Origin: Elusimicrobia bacterium GWB2_63_16
GTDB taxonomy: Bacteria; Elusimicrobiota; Elusimicrobia; Elusimicrobiales; UBA9959
Assembly (NCBI GenBank): GCA_001799715.1
Contig: MGTZ01000007.1
Span: forward strand, 60,162-124,161
Reading direction: 5' to 3'
DNA length: 64,000 nt
Made by a program: the position numbers and the translations under genes. This document shows positions 9,520 through 16,301 of the stretch, in pieces. The notes beneath the pieces were generated by a model. It made no database searches, had not been told where the DNA came from, and saw only the letters and a program-made list of their open reading frames with translations. The stretch's first letter is position 1, and every line of letters begins with the position of its first letter.

Positions 9520-9684
9520 AAAAGCTCGCTGCTGCCCCTGCCGCTGTTTTTTATAACGGCCTACCTGCTCAGCGGCGGCCGCCGGCCCTCCGGCGCCGAA
9601 GACTGTCTCTCGGTCTCGTCCATCCGCCTGTTCCTCAACGGCCGTTTTTTCATGATGCTCTACACCAGCGGGACGGACCGCTGA
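9520..9684 (+). pseudogene. Possible gene remnant with coding-like codon bias
   Basis: After the in-frame TGA at 9517-9519 the frame starting at 9520 stays open for 54 codons to the TGA at 9682. It has no ATG, GTG or TTG before the internal ATGATG. It reads as a hydrophobic N-terminal stretch (LLPLPLFFITAYLL) followed by CLSVSSIRLFLNGRFFMMLY. Third codon positions are overwhelmingly G or C, as in the real genes here. The track ORF 9516-9728 (TTG start, another frame) lacks that bias. A one-base indel near 9520 would join TTGAAAAAG to this frame, giving a lipoprotein-like start. The rest of the 9379-9740 gap shows nothing else except the promoter motif before 9741. Confidence 0.35.
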
Positions 9685-9728
9685 CCGCTGAATTTCAAGA
9701 CTTACGGCCGGCCCCGGACGACCTTTGA

Positions 9729-9734
9729 TATAAT
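9729..9734 (+). promoter_or_regulatory. -10-like TATAAT directly before the ABC permease
   Basis: TATAAT ends 6 bases before the ATG at 9741, so a transcript starting at normal distance would be leaderless or nearly so. No ribosome-binding site is visible. No convincing -35 was found. Confidence 0.5.
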
Positions 9735-9740
9735 CTGACT

Positions 9741-10496
9741 ATGGGGAAAGCAGACCTGGACAAACTTTGGGCGCTGGCGCGGGCCGAGTGGCGGCTGCGC
9801 CAGCAGAGCACCTTTTTCGGCTTCCTGTGGACCCTGCTCAACCCCGCCCTGATGTTCGCCGTCCTTTACGGCCTCTTCGTCAAATGGCTCGGCCGCGCCC
9901 AGGGCGACTACGCCGTCTTCCTGCTGATAGGCCTCGTCGAGTGGAACTTCTTCGCCTCCGCCACCTCCTACGCCCTGTCCAGCCTGCTGCGCCGCGGCCC
10001 GCTGCTTAAAAGCTACCCCCTGCCGCTGGAAGTCCCCGTCCTCGCCGCCGTGCTCAGCGTCTATTTTTCCCATTTGCTCGAGCTCGCCGCCCTCGGCCTG
10101 ATACTCGCCTGGTTCCAGGCGCCGCCTTCTTTTCCCTGGCTCTGGGTGCTCGTGATAGACGCCGCCTACCTGGGCCTGGCCGCCGGGGCCGGCCTGCTGC
10201 TGGCCGGGCTTTACGTCTTCTTCTCGGACCTGGAACGCATCTGGAACCTGGTCCTCACCGCCGGCTTCTTCCTCACGCCGGTCTTCTACCCCCTCTCGGT
10301 GCTCGCCCCAGACAAGGGAGCGCTGCTTAAGGCCAACCCGCTCACGGCAGTGATAGAAAGCGCCAGGCTGGTTTTCTCCGGTTCCGCCCCGCGCCCCGGC
10401 GACCTGGGGCTGACGGCGCTATGGGCCGCCGCCGCGCTGGCCGCGGGCTTGGCCCTGCTGCGCTTCAAGCGGCGGGCCATAGAGGACGCCCTGTGA
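9741..10496 (+). CDS. ABC-2 type transporter permease (Wzm/TagG-like)
   Basis: Integral inner-membrane subunit (251 aa) of an ABC exporter of the polysaccharide/lipid-linked type. It starts with a cytoplasmic helix (LWALARAEWRLRQQSTFFGFLWTLLNPALM), the classic ABC-2 amphipathic entry, and then shows about six hydrophobic segments. LTAGFFLTPVFYPL near residue 180 is the conserved family segment. The following gene encodes its ATPase, overlapping by four bases (GTGA), so the pair is translationally coupled. Relatives export O-antigen, teichoic acid or other glycolipids. Here the setting among prenyl synthases and a UbiA-like gene suggests a lipid or prenylated substrate. It runs divergently from the UbiA/radical SAM operon. 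Confidence 0.85.
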   Translation: MGKADLDKLWALARAEWRLRQQSTFFGFLWTLLNPALMFAVLYGLFVKWLGRAQGDYAVFLLIGLVEWNFFASATSYALSSLLRRGPLLKSYPLPLEVPVLAAVLSVYFSHLLELAALGLILAWFQAPPSFPWLWVLVIDAAYLGLAAGAGLLLAGLYVFFSDLERIWNLVLTAGFFLTPVFYPLSVLAPDKGALLKANPLTAVIESARLVFSGSAPRPGDLGLTALWAAAALAAGLALLRFKRRAIEDAL

Positions 10497-12082
10497 CCGG
10501 CCTCGCCGTAAAGAATATCTCCAAGACCTACCGGGTTGAGCTGCCCCGGGAGGACGCGCTCTCGGTGCTGATGCGCTTCTTCAGCGGCCGCTCCCCGTCG
10601 CGCCCCTTCAACGCCCTCGACGGCGTCTCTTTCGACCTGAAACCGGGACGCGCGCTGGCGCTCTGCGGCCCCAACGGCTCCGGCAAGACCACCCTGCTCA
10701 AGATCCTCGCCGGCATTACTTCCCCCTGCTCCGGCGAGGTCGCCTTCGCCGGTAAAACGGCCTGCCTGCTGGGCTTCGCCTCCATCCTGCAGGACCGCCT
10801 GAGCGTGAAGGAGAACGCCCGCCTCTGCGCCGTCTTCTTCGGCCTGCCTGGCGCCCCCGCCGAAGCGGCGGAGCGGGTGCTGGCGGCCTCCGGGCTGGCG
10901 CATTTGCGCAATGCCCGCGCAGGCGAGCTTTCGGCCGGCATGAAGCTGCGCCTGCCCTTCATGGCCGCGCTGGCCTGCGGCGCTGACCTGTTCCTTATCG
11001 ACGAGACCCTGGCCGTGGGAGACGCGGCCTTCCGCGACCTGTGCCTGGCCCGCCTGCGGGAGCTCAAACGCGCCGGGGCCATGCTGGTTTTCGCCACGCA
11101 CGACCAGGCCCTCGCCAAAGGCCTGGCCGACGAGGCGCTGGTGCTGGAAGCCGGAAGGCTCGTCTTTTCCGGCGCGGCGGCGGCCCTGCCCCACCACGGG
11201 GCAAAAGAGCCGCCCGGTACCGCCTTCCGCCGCGGTCTGGAGCGGTACGCCGTCCTTTATGAAAAACTGAAGGCCGCCGGCTACGCGCTGCAAGAAGCCC
11301 CGCCCGCCTCCGACGAAGAACTGCTGCTGGTCCACACTCCGGGCTGGCTCGCGCGACTCAAGAACAACGAGCTTTCCCCCGCCGAAGAAGAGGCGCTGGC
11401 GCTGCCCCTCTCTAAACATATCCTGCCCCTGTCCTGGCGCCTGGCTGGCGGCACCCTGGCCGCGGCCCGCGCCGCGCTCTCGTCGGGCCTGGGGATCTTC
11501 CCGCCGGGCGGCGGCCACCACGCCTTCCCCGACCGGGGCGAAGGGTTCTGCCCGGTCAACGACATAGCCGTGGCGGCGCGGGCGCTGCTGAAAGAGGGCC
11601 TGGTCAAAAGGCCAGCCGTCATAGACCTCGACGCCCACCAGGGCAACGGCACGGCCTTCATCTTTGCCGACGGCGAGGTGCGGACTTTCTCCGCCCATAA
11701 GGCGGGCGGCTACCCGCCGCAGCGGGTACGCTCGTCGATGGACGCCGAGATCCCCGACGGCTCCGGCGACGCCGTTTACCTGGCGGCGGTTAAAAAAGGA
11801 ATAAAGGATTTTCTGGAACTGGCGAAACCCGACTTCGTCTTCGCCCTCTGCACGGCCGACGCCTACGAAAAAGACCCGCTGGGCGGGCTGAAGGTTTCGG
11901 CTGAAGGGCTGGAGGAAAGGGACAGATTCGTCTTCGGCACCCTGTCGGAGAAAAAGCTGCCAGTCTGCCTGATACTGGGCGGGGCCTACAGCGAACCGGC
12001 GGAAGCCGCCGGCATAAATTTCAACACTATACAGGCCGCGGCCGCGGCCTGCGCGTCATTCAACAAGATCGTAAGCGTATAG
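10493..12082 (+). CDS. ABC transporter ATPase fused to class IV histone-deacetylase-like domain
   Basis: A 529-aa fusion. The track start (10421) lies inside the permease; the GTG at 10493 in GTGA overlap (VTGLAVKNISKTYRVE) is the likely start. Residues ~1-225 form a KpsT/Wzt/TagH-type ABC ATPase: Walker A GPNGSGKTT, signature ELSAGMKLRLPF (not LSGGQ), Walker B LFLIDET, and H-loop FATHD. From about residue 230 to the end it is a zinc-dependent deacetylase fold: GGGHHAF His pair, zinc ligands in DLDAHQGNGT and TADAYEKDPLGG, and LGGAY with the catalytic Tyr. DLDAHQGNG and DPLGGL are typical of class IV (HDAC11-like) proteins, some of which remove acyl groups. All catalytic positions appear intact. 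The frame is open across the junction. The 3' end overlaps the convergent methyltransferase by 27 bp. Confidence 0.85.
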   Translation: MTGLAVKNISKTYRVELPREDALSVLMRFFSGRSPSRPFNALDGVSFDLKPGRALALCGPNGSGKTTLLKILAGITSPCSGEVAFAGKTACLLGFASILQDRLSVKENARLCAVFFGLPGAPAEAAERVLAASGLAHLRNARAGELSAGMKLRLPFMAALACGADLFLIDETLAVGDAAFRDLCLARLRELKRAGAMLVFATHDQALAKGLADEALVLEAGRLVFSGAAAALPHHGAKEPPGTAFRRGLERYAVLYEKLKAAGYALQEAPPASDEELLLVHTPGWLARLKNNELSPAEEEALALPLSKHILPLSWRLAGGTLAAARAALSSGLGIFPPGGGHHAFPDRGEGFCPVNDIAVAARALLKEGLVKRPAVIDLDAHQGNGTAFIFADGEVRTFSAHKAGGYPPQRVRSSMDAEIPDGSGDAVYLAAVKKGIKDFLELAKPDFVFALCTADAYEKDPLGGLKVSAEGLEERDRFVFGTLSEKKLPVCLILGGAYSEPAEAAGINFNTIQAAAAACASFNKIVSV

Positions 12083-12892
12083 CCGGTAGAGCAGCGCCCT
12101 CGAAGCGAAGGCCGGAGCCATGAAAGACTCGGTGCCCGAGCCGTCGCCCAGCGCCAGGCGCCCCGCCCAGTAGGCCGCCGTCGGGCCGGTCAGGTCCTTC
12201 TTCACCTTCAGCTTCCAGCCCGTATTTTTACTGGCCTCCAGGTATTCCCGCTCGGCGTGAATTTTAGTGACGTAGGCTTTGTCGGCCTGCCGCGCGTAGG
12301 CACGGCCCCGCGCATGGGCCTCGTTGCGAACCCAGGCAATGATCACCAGCCGCGCCCCCGGCCTGGCGGCCCGCGCCGTCTGCGAAAAGAAGAGGGCCAG
12401 GTCGGGCACGTGCTCGGTGGACTCGCAGGCCCAGACGCGGTCGAAGGAACCGGGCTTGAAAGGCAGGGCCAGCATGGAGGCCCTGGAAAATCTCACGCGC
12501 CCGCCCAGCCCCCGCCCTTTGGCGGCGGCGCGGGCAGCGGCGGCCTGGTAGGAGGAAACGGTCACGCCTCTGATGGCGAGGCCCGGGCATTTTCCGGCGA
12601 GCAGCAGGCTGGAGCCGCCCCGGCCGCAGCCGGCGTCGAGCAGCGCCATGCCGGGGCGGGGATTACGCAGGTATTTAAAGCCCAGCTCGGACAGGGCCGT
12701 CTCGGAGGCGTGGATGAGGGCCTTGCCGGCGGCGCCGCTTTTTTTGAGGCGCCGCAGAAAAGCGGCCTTGCCATAGACCAGCCCGTTGTGATGATGGATG
12801 ACGCCGTCCGGGGCGAGGCGCCAGTTGAAATCCCGGCGCTTGGCGTCGTACAGGGCGGCGACTTTTTTAAGCCACGGAGCGGTAGTTTTCAC
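12056..12892 (-). CDS. SAM-dependent C-methyltransferase, geranyl-diphosphate methyltransferase-like
   Basis: Predicted 278-aa class I methyltransferase. The true start is the GTG at 12892, inside the stop of the upstream gene (GTGA); the longer track ORF to 13483 is a shadow. It has the SAM-binding motif LLDAGCGRGGSS at about residues 84-95, the upstream GVIHHHNGLVYG, and downstream KIHAEREYLEASKNTGW followed by DLTGPTAAYW. These match the layout of geranyl diphosphate 2-C-methyltransferases (HHHYG, DAGCGRGGS, IHSRREYL, DLTPxTLPYW), which methylate an allylic prenyl diphosphate. Acceptor specificity is inferred, but two prenyl diphosphate synthases in the same operon support it. Its 3' end overlaps the convergent ABC-deacetylase gene. 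Confidence 0.75.
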   Translation of the reverse strand: MKTTAPWLKKVAALYDAKRRDFNWRLAPDGVIHHHNGLVYGKAAFLRRLKKSGAAGKALIHASETALSELGFKYLRNPRPGMALLDAGCGRGGSSLLLAGKCPGLAIRGVTVSSYQAAAARAAAKGRGLGGRVRFSRASMLALPFKPGSFDRVWACESTEHVPDLALFFSQTARAARPGARLVIIAWVRNEAHARGRAYARQADKAYVTKIHAEREYLEASKNTGWKLKVKKDLTGPTAAYWAGRLALGDGSGTESFMAPAFASRALLYRLYAYDLVE

Positions 12893-13416
12893 GGTGTTCC
12901 CTTTTGCAGCGCCGCCGAGAGCGCGGCCGCCAGGCGTTCGGCTGAAGCGCGCGGAGAGGCCTCCAGCCCCCTGAGCCTGGCGGGCAGGGCCAGCAGCGCG
13001 GGGAGGGCGGCCATTTCCCCGGCGAAAGCGGCGTGCAGGCGCAGGGCGGCGGGAGCGGGCAGGCGGCCCGCCCCCGAAAAAAGAAAATGGCGGGAGTAAT
13101 TCCCCAGGGCCATGGCGAAGTTCAGCGTCATCGGCCTGTCCATGCCCGGCAGCAGGACACCGCGGCGCACGAAGTCTGCTGTTATTTGCTGCGAGGCCTG
13201 CCAGCAGCGCAGCGCCAGGGCCAGGTCCCGGCGCAGGGCCGCGGGGAGGGAGGCGGGCAGGCCTGTTTCCGCCGGCACGGGCCGGCGGCACAGGGCGCGG
13301 GCGGGAGAGAAGAAAGCCTCCTCGGCGGTGCTGCTGTCGCCGGGAAAAGGGGCGCTCCCCAGCCTGGCCTTGTGCCAGGAGCGGACCTTGGCCGCGCCGG
13401 GAAACAGTTCGCTCAT
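12889..13416 (-). CDS. Hypothetical protein in isoprenoid operon
   Basis: 175 aa from the ATG at 13416, which sits in ATGA overlap with the mfnB-like stop; the track start at 13488 extends into that gene. Not recognised. It begins MSELFPGAAKVRSWHKARLG, has a central segment DFVRRGVLLPGMDRPMTLNFAMALGNYSRHFLFSG, and an Ala/Leu-rich helical C-terminus. There are no clear membrane segments, cysteine motifs or signal peptide, so it is probably a soluble helical protein. Four-base overlaps on both sides bind it tightly to the mfnB-like gene and the methyltransferase, implying a role in the same pathway. Confidence 0.7.
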   Translation of the reverse strand: MSELFPGAAKVRSWHKARLGSAPFPGDSSTAEEAFFSPARALCRRPVPAETGLPASLPAALRRDLALALRCWQASQQITADFVRRGVLLPGMDRPMTLNFAMALGNYSRHFLFSGAGRLPAPAALRLHAAFAGEMAALPALLALPARLRGLEASPRASAERLAAALSAALQKGTP

Positions 13417-14141
13417 GCCCGGCAGGCCTCGCGGATGGCCGCCAGCCGCTTCGGGCAGACCGCGCGGGAGCGGTCCGCGCCAAGGCAAACGGCGCCGCGC
13501 AGCCCTACGATATCGGGGCCGAGCTTTTTCAGGGCGGGCAGGTGCCGTTCGGCCACGGAGCCGGCCAGGGCCGTGCCCAGTCCGGCGGCGCGCGCCAGCG
13601 CCAGGAAACCCGCCAGCTCGCGGAGCGTCATATTGTCGAAAAGGCAGCGCCCGTCCTTGAGCGCCGTGTCGAGCATCACTATGTCGGCCCCCGCCTTTCG
13701 GGCGGCCCGCACCAGCGCCCGCGGCGAGAGCCCGCCGAAGCGGCGCCAGTCGGCGTAGCCGGAAATTACCGCCCGCGCGCGCGGGTTCGCGTTTTTAACG
13801 CCTTTCACCACCGCCCCGGCCAGGGCCTCGGCCTGCGCGCCGGCCTTCACCTGGTAAAGCCCGCCTTTCACATAATCGGCCCCGATAGCCGCCGCGGCGT
13901 AGGCGGCCAGGGCCGCCGTGCCCGGCTTGAAGTCCAGGTCGCCGATGGCGGCGCTGAACTTTACGGGGAAGCGCTTCAGTTCTTTGATGACCGCCGACAG
14001 CACCCAGGGGAAATTAGCGCCGAGCGAGCCCTCTTTGACGTTCTTGAGGTCCAGTATATCGGCGCCGCCGCGGGCCACTATGCGCGCCTCGCGTATATCG
14101 ACGGGACTGACCAGCAGTTTTATCCTATTTGTTCCTGTCAT
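13413..14141 (-). CDS. mfnB: MfnB-like (5-formylfuran-3-yl)methyl phosphate synthase
   Basis: 242-aa TIM-barrel protein matching MfnB (formerly DUF556), which in methanogens condenses two glyceraldehyde 3-phosphate molecules into 4-(hydroxymethyl)-2-furancarboxaldehyde phosphate, the furan precursor of methanofuran. Conserved stretches are KLLVSPVDIREA, GGADILDLKN-x2-EGSLGANFPWV, AAIGDL, GADYVKGGLY, VMLDTALKDG, LAGSV and DIVGLRGAVC. The lysines in DLKN and GADYVK and the Asp and Lys in LDTALKDG, corresponding to family active-site residues, are all present. No other methanofuran gene is recognisable apart from a kinase of the same superfamily as MfnE. It starts 17 bp inside the upstream prenyl synthase-like gene. 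Function as a furan-phosphate synthase is likely; the downstream use is unknown. Confidence 0.85.
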   Translation of the reverse strand: MTGTNRIKLLVSPVDIREARIVARGGADILDLKNVKEGSLGANFPWVLSAVIKELKRFPVKFSAAIGDLDFKPGTAALAAYAAAAIGADYVKGGLYQVKAGAQAEALAGAVVKGVKNANPRARAVISGYADWRRFGGLSPRALVRAARKAGADIVMLDTALKDGRCLFDNMTLRELAGFLALARAAGLGTALAGSVAERHLPALKKLGPDIVGLRGAVCLGADRSRAVCPKRLAAIREACRA

Positions 14142-15198
14142 AAGCCATGTAGCGTCCGAGGCCGCCGAAGAATTCCCTGTATTTCCGCCCCAGCGGGAAA
14201 GCCTCTATATTCTTGAGCGCCCTGCCGTAAAACACGCCTATCAGCCGGCGGTTTTCGCGCAGGGCCCCGCTGGCGCGCACTATATCTATAACATTTTTGA
14301 GGCGCCCGGCGGAAATGCGCGCGTCGCCCAGCGCGGAGCGCAATTCGCGCCGGCAGGCCGCCGGGGCCAGCTCCAGAGCCTTCAGGTAAAGGTAGGTATA
14401 GCGCCCTGCGGTGATGTCGTCGGCCAGCGGCTTGCCCCATTGCGCGCTGCGCGGAAAAAGGTTCAGTTCGTCGCCGTGCAAATGATAGGCCATGCCCAGC
14501 CAGGAGCCCGCTTTTTCGAAGAGCGGCAGCTGCTCACGGGAGGCGCCGCCCAGCAGCGCCCCCATTCTGAACGGGCCGTTGAAGGAGAGGAAACGGATGC
14601 GGTCCCAGGTCATGGCCAGGTACTCCCGCGGCGACGGCCGCCGGCGCGACGCGGTCCAGTAAAGTTCCAGGGCCTGCCCGTAGCCGTAGGCGAAGATCTC
14701 CCTTGAGAGGGAAGACAGTATTTCCAGCCTGCGCCAGTCCTCCAGCCGCAGCCCGGGATCGAGGAAAGCGCGGTAGGCCCAGTTATAGGCGGCCTGGTAG
14801 GCGAGATAGGCTTTATTCGCGCCGTAGAGCTTGTGGGTGGCCGGCCCGCCGCGCCGGGTGTCGGAGCCGTCTATCAGATCGTCGAAGCTGACGGTGGAGG
14901 CCTCCATCAGCTCTATGGCCCCGAGTACCGCGGAGTAAGACCCCGGCTTTTTGCCGAAGGCGCGCAGCAGCTCGTGCGTGATCAGCGGGCGCAGCATTTT
15001 CCCGGGGCGCTCCAGATAAAGGCGGGCCGGCAGGCAGACGGCCCGGCGCAGCGCGGCCGCGCGCCCGGGAGAAGGCGCCCCCCCCGGCCAGGCAGCCGGC
15101 AGGCGGCGCGGGAAAGCTTCAAGGGAAGCGGCGGCCGCCGCGGCGCTGGCCAGCCGCAGGGAAGTGTTTTCAGCTTTCGCCGCCGCGCTCTGTTTCAA
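14125..15198 (-). CDS. Polyprenyl diphosphate synthase-like protein with degenerate second Asp motif
   Basis: 357 aa, all-helical isoprenoid synthase fold. The first aspartate-rich motif is intact (SFDDLIDGSDTRRGGPATH), preceded by GKMLRPLITHELL. The second, normally DDxxD, reads HGDELNLFPRSAQWGKP, keeping only one Asp plus a Glu, although the following GKPLADDITAGRYTYLYL tail is conserved. Such changes occur in regulatory or non-catalytic subunits of heteromeric prenyl synthases, or in enzymes that use a prenyl diphosphate without elongating it. The next gene upstream encodes a canonical synthase (they abut with no gap), so a heteromer is plausible. The Ala-rich N-terminal ~45 residues show no clear signal. 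A catalytic role is uncertain. Confidence 0.75.
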   Translation of the reverse strand: MKQSAAAKAENTSLRLASAAAAAASLEAFPRRLPAAWPGGAPSPGRAAALRRAVCLPARLYLERPGKMLRPLITHELLRAFGKKPGSYSAVLGAIELMEASTVSFDDLIDGSDTRRGGPATHKLYGANKAYLAYQAAYNWAYRAFLDPGLRLEDWRRLEILSSLSREIFAYGYGQALELYWTASRRRPSPREYLAMTWDRIRFLSFNGPFRMGALLGGASREQLPLFEKAGSWLGMAYHLHGDELNLFPRSAQWGKPLADDITAGRYTYLYLKALELAPAACRRELRSALGDARISAGRLKNVIDIVRASGALRENRRLIGVFYGRALKNIEAFPLGRKYREFFGGLGRYMAYDRNK

Positions 15199-16227
15199 TT
15201 AAAAAGTCCTTCGGCCCAGCGCCTGGATGAATTCGGCTATCAGCCGCCCGCCCGGCGGGCGCATGGCCGGCAGCAGGCTTTTTTCAAAAACGGCGGCGGC
15301 GGCGGCGGTCAGGGCCTGCGCCCTGGCCCGGCAGGCGGCCGGCGCGCCCGAAGCCAGGATGGCGCGCCGCGCGGCCGCCACGGCGGCGGCGGACTTGGCG
15401 GCGGGCGGCAGAGAATACAGCCGCGCCAGGCGGCGCGCCGCGGCGGGCGGCAGGCGCCTGAAGGCCTCCAGCGCCACCAGGGTGCGCTTGCCCTCGAGTA
15501 TATCGTTGCCGGGAGCCTTGCCGAAAAGGCCGGTCCCGTCGTTCTCGGCGTCCAGCACGTCGTCGGTGATCTGGAAGGCCGCGCCCAGCAGCCGGCCGAA
15601 TTCGCGGATGGCAGCGGACTGGCCGCGCGCGCCGGCCAGCTCGGCCCCGAGCAGGCACGGCACGGTCACCGTATAGAACGCGGTCTTGCGCTCCGCGATG
15701 CGCAGGTAGGCTCCGGGGGTGAATTTTTCAAGCGGGATCTCCCTGGCCTCGATATCGAGGTGCTGGCCCCCCAGGGTGACTTCGGTAGCTTCGGCAAAAA
15801 TAGCGCGCACCCGGCCGTATTCGCCCGCCGGCAGGCGGCAGTAGACGTAGAGCATGTCGAAGACGCAGTCGTGCAGCATGTCCAGCGCGTTGAGGGCGCG
15901 CGGCAGGCCGTAGCGCAGGTGCAGGGCCGGCAGGCCGCGGCGCAGCTGTCCGCCGTCGAGGATATCGTCGCGGCCGAGGCCCCAGTCTTCCAGCAGCTGG
16001 TAGGCCGAGGCCACCTTGAGCGCCGGCCCGGGGCGCCCGCCGTAAGCCCGCGCGAAGAGCAGCGCCAGCGCCGGGCGCAGGGCCTTGCCGCGGCGGTAAG
16101 GGTAATCCTTCACGCAGGCCCGCATGGCGGGCGGCAGCGGGGCCGTCCGCTTTTCCAGGTAGGCCCGCACGTGGCGGAACACGCCGTCGCGGCAGGAGGA
16201 AAGGAAAAGTTCGAGCTGTGTTTTCAT
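15199..16227 (-). CDS. Trans-prenyl diphosphate synthase (FPP/GGPP synthase type)
   Basis: Elongates allylic diphosphates with isopentenyl diphosphate to C15-C20 or longer. 342 aa from ATG 16227 (MKTQLELFLSS); the track start at 16329 overlaps the upstream kinase gene and adds a non-conserved extension. Both Asp motifs are intact: GLGRDDILDGGQLRRG and FQITDDVLDAENDGTG followed by FGKAPGNDILEGKRTL. The RGKALRPAL substrate-binding segment is present. A TATAAT at 16253-16258 lies 25 bases upstream, so the gene may have its own promoter. Its stop abuts the start of the degenerate paralogue, suggesting coupled synthesis of two subunits. Chain length cannot be decided by eye. Confidence 0.87.
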   Translation of the reverse strand: MKTQLELFLSSCRDGVFRHVRAYLEKRTAPLPPAMRACVKDYPYRRGKALRPALALLFARAYGGRPGPALKVASAYQLLEDWGLGRDDILDGGQLRRGLPALHLRYGLPRALNALDMLHDCVFDMLYVYCRLPAGEYGRVRAIFAEATEVTLGGQHLDIEAREIPLEKFTPGAYLRIAERKTAFYTVTVPCLLGAELAGARGQSAAIREFGRLLGAAFQITDDVLDAENDGTGLFGKAPGNDILEGKRTLVALEAFRRLPPAAARRLARLYSLPPAAKSAAAVAAARRAILASGAPAACRARAQALTAAAAAVFEKSLLPAMRPPGGRLIAEFIQALGRRTF

Positions 16228-16252
16228 GGTTGGCAGCGCAGCCGCGGAATAT

Positions 16253-16258
16253 ATTATA
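16253..16258 (-). promoter_or_regulatory. -10-like TATAAT upstream of prenyl synthase
   Basis: On the minus strand TATAAT (TATAATATATTCC) lies between the kinase stop and the synthase ATG. It would give a leader of roughly 20 nt. Support is the motif alone. Confidence 0.4.
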
Positions 16259-16301
16259 GGACTATTGCGGCAGGGATAAAAAGCCGGCCCGACGCAGGCT
16301 C

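Noticed and set aside
12889-13483. Track ORF 12056-13483 as one 475-aa methyltransferase
   Set aside because: The first ~195 residues are an Arg/Pro-rich off-frame reading of the gene at 12889-13416; the methyltransferase starts at GTG 12892.
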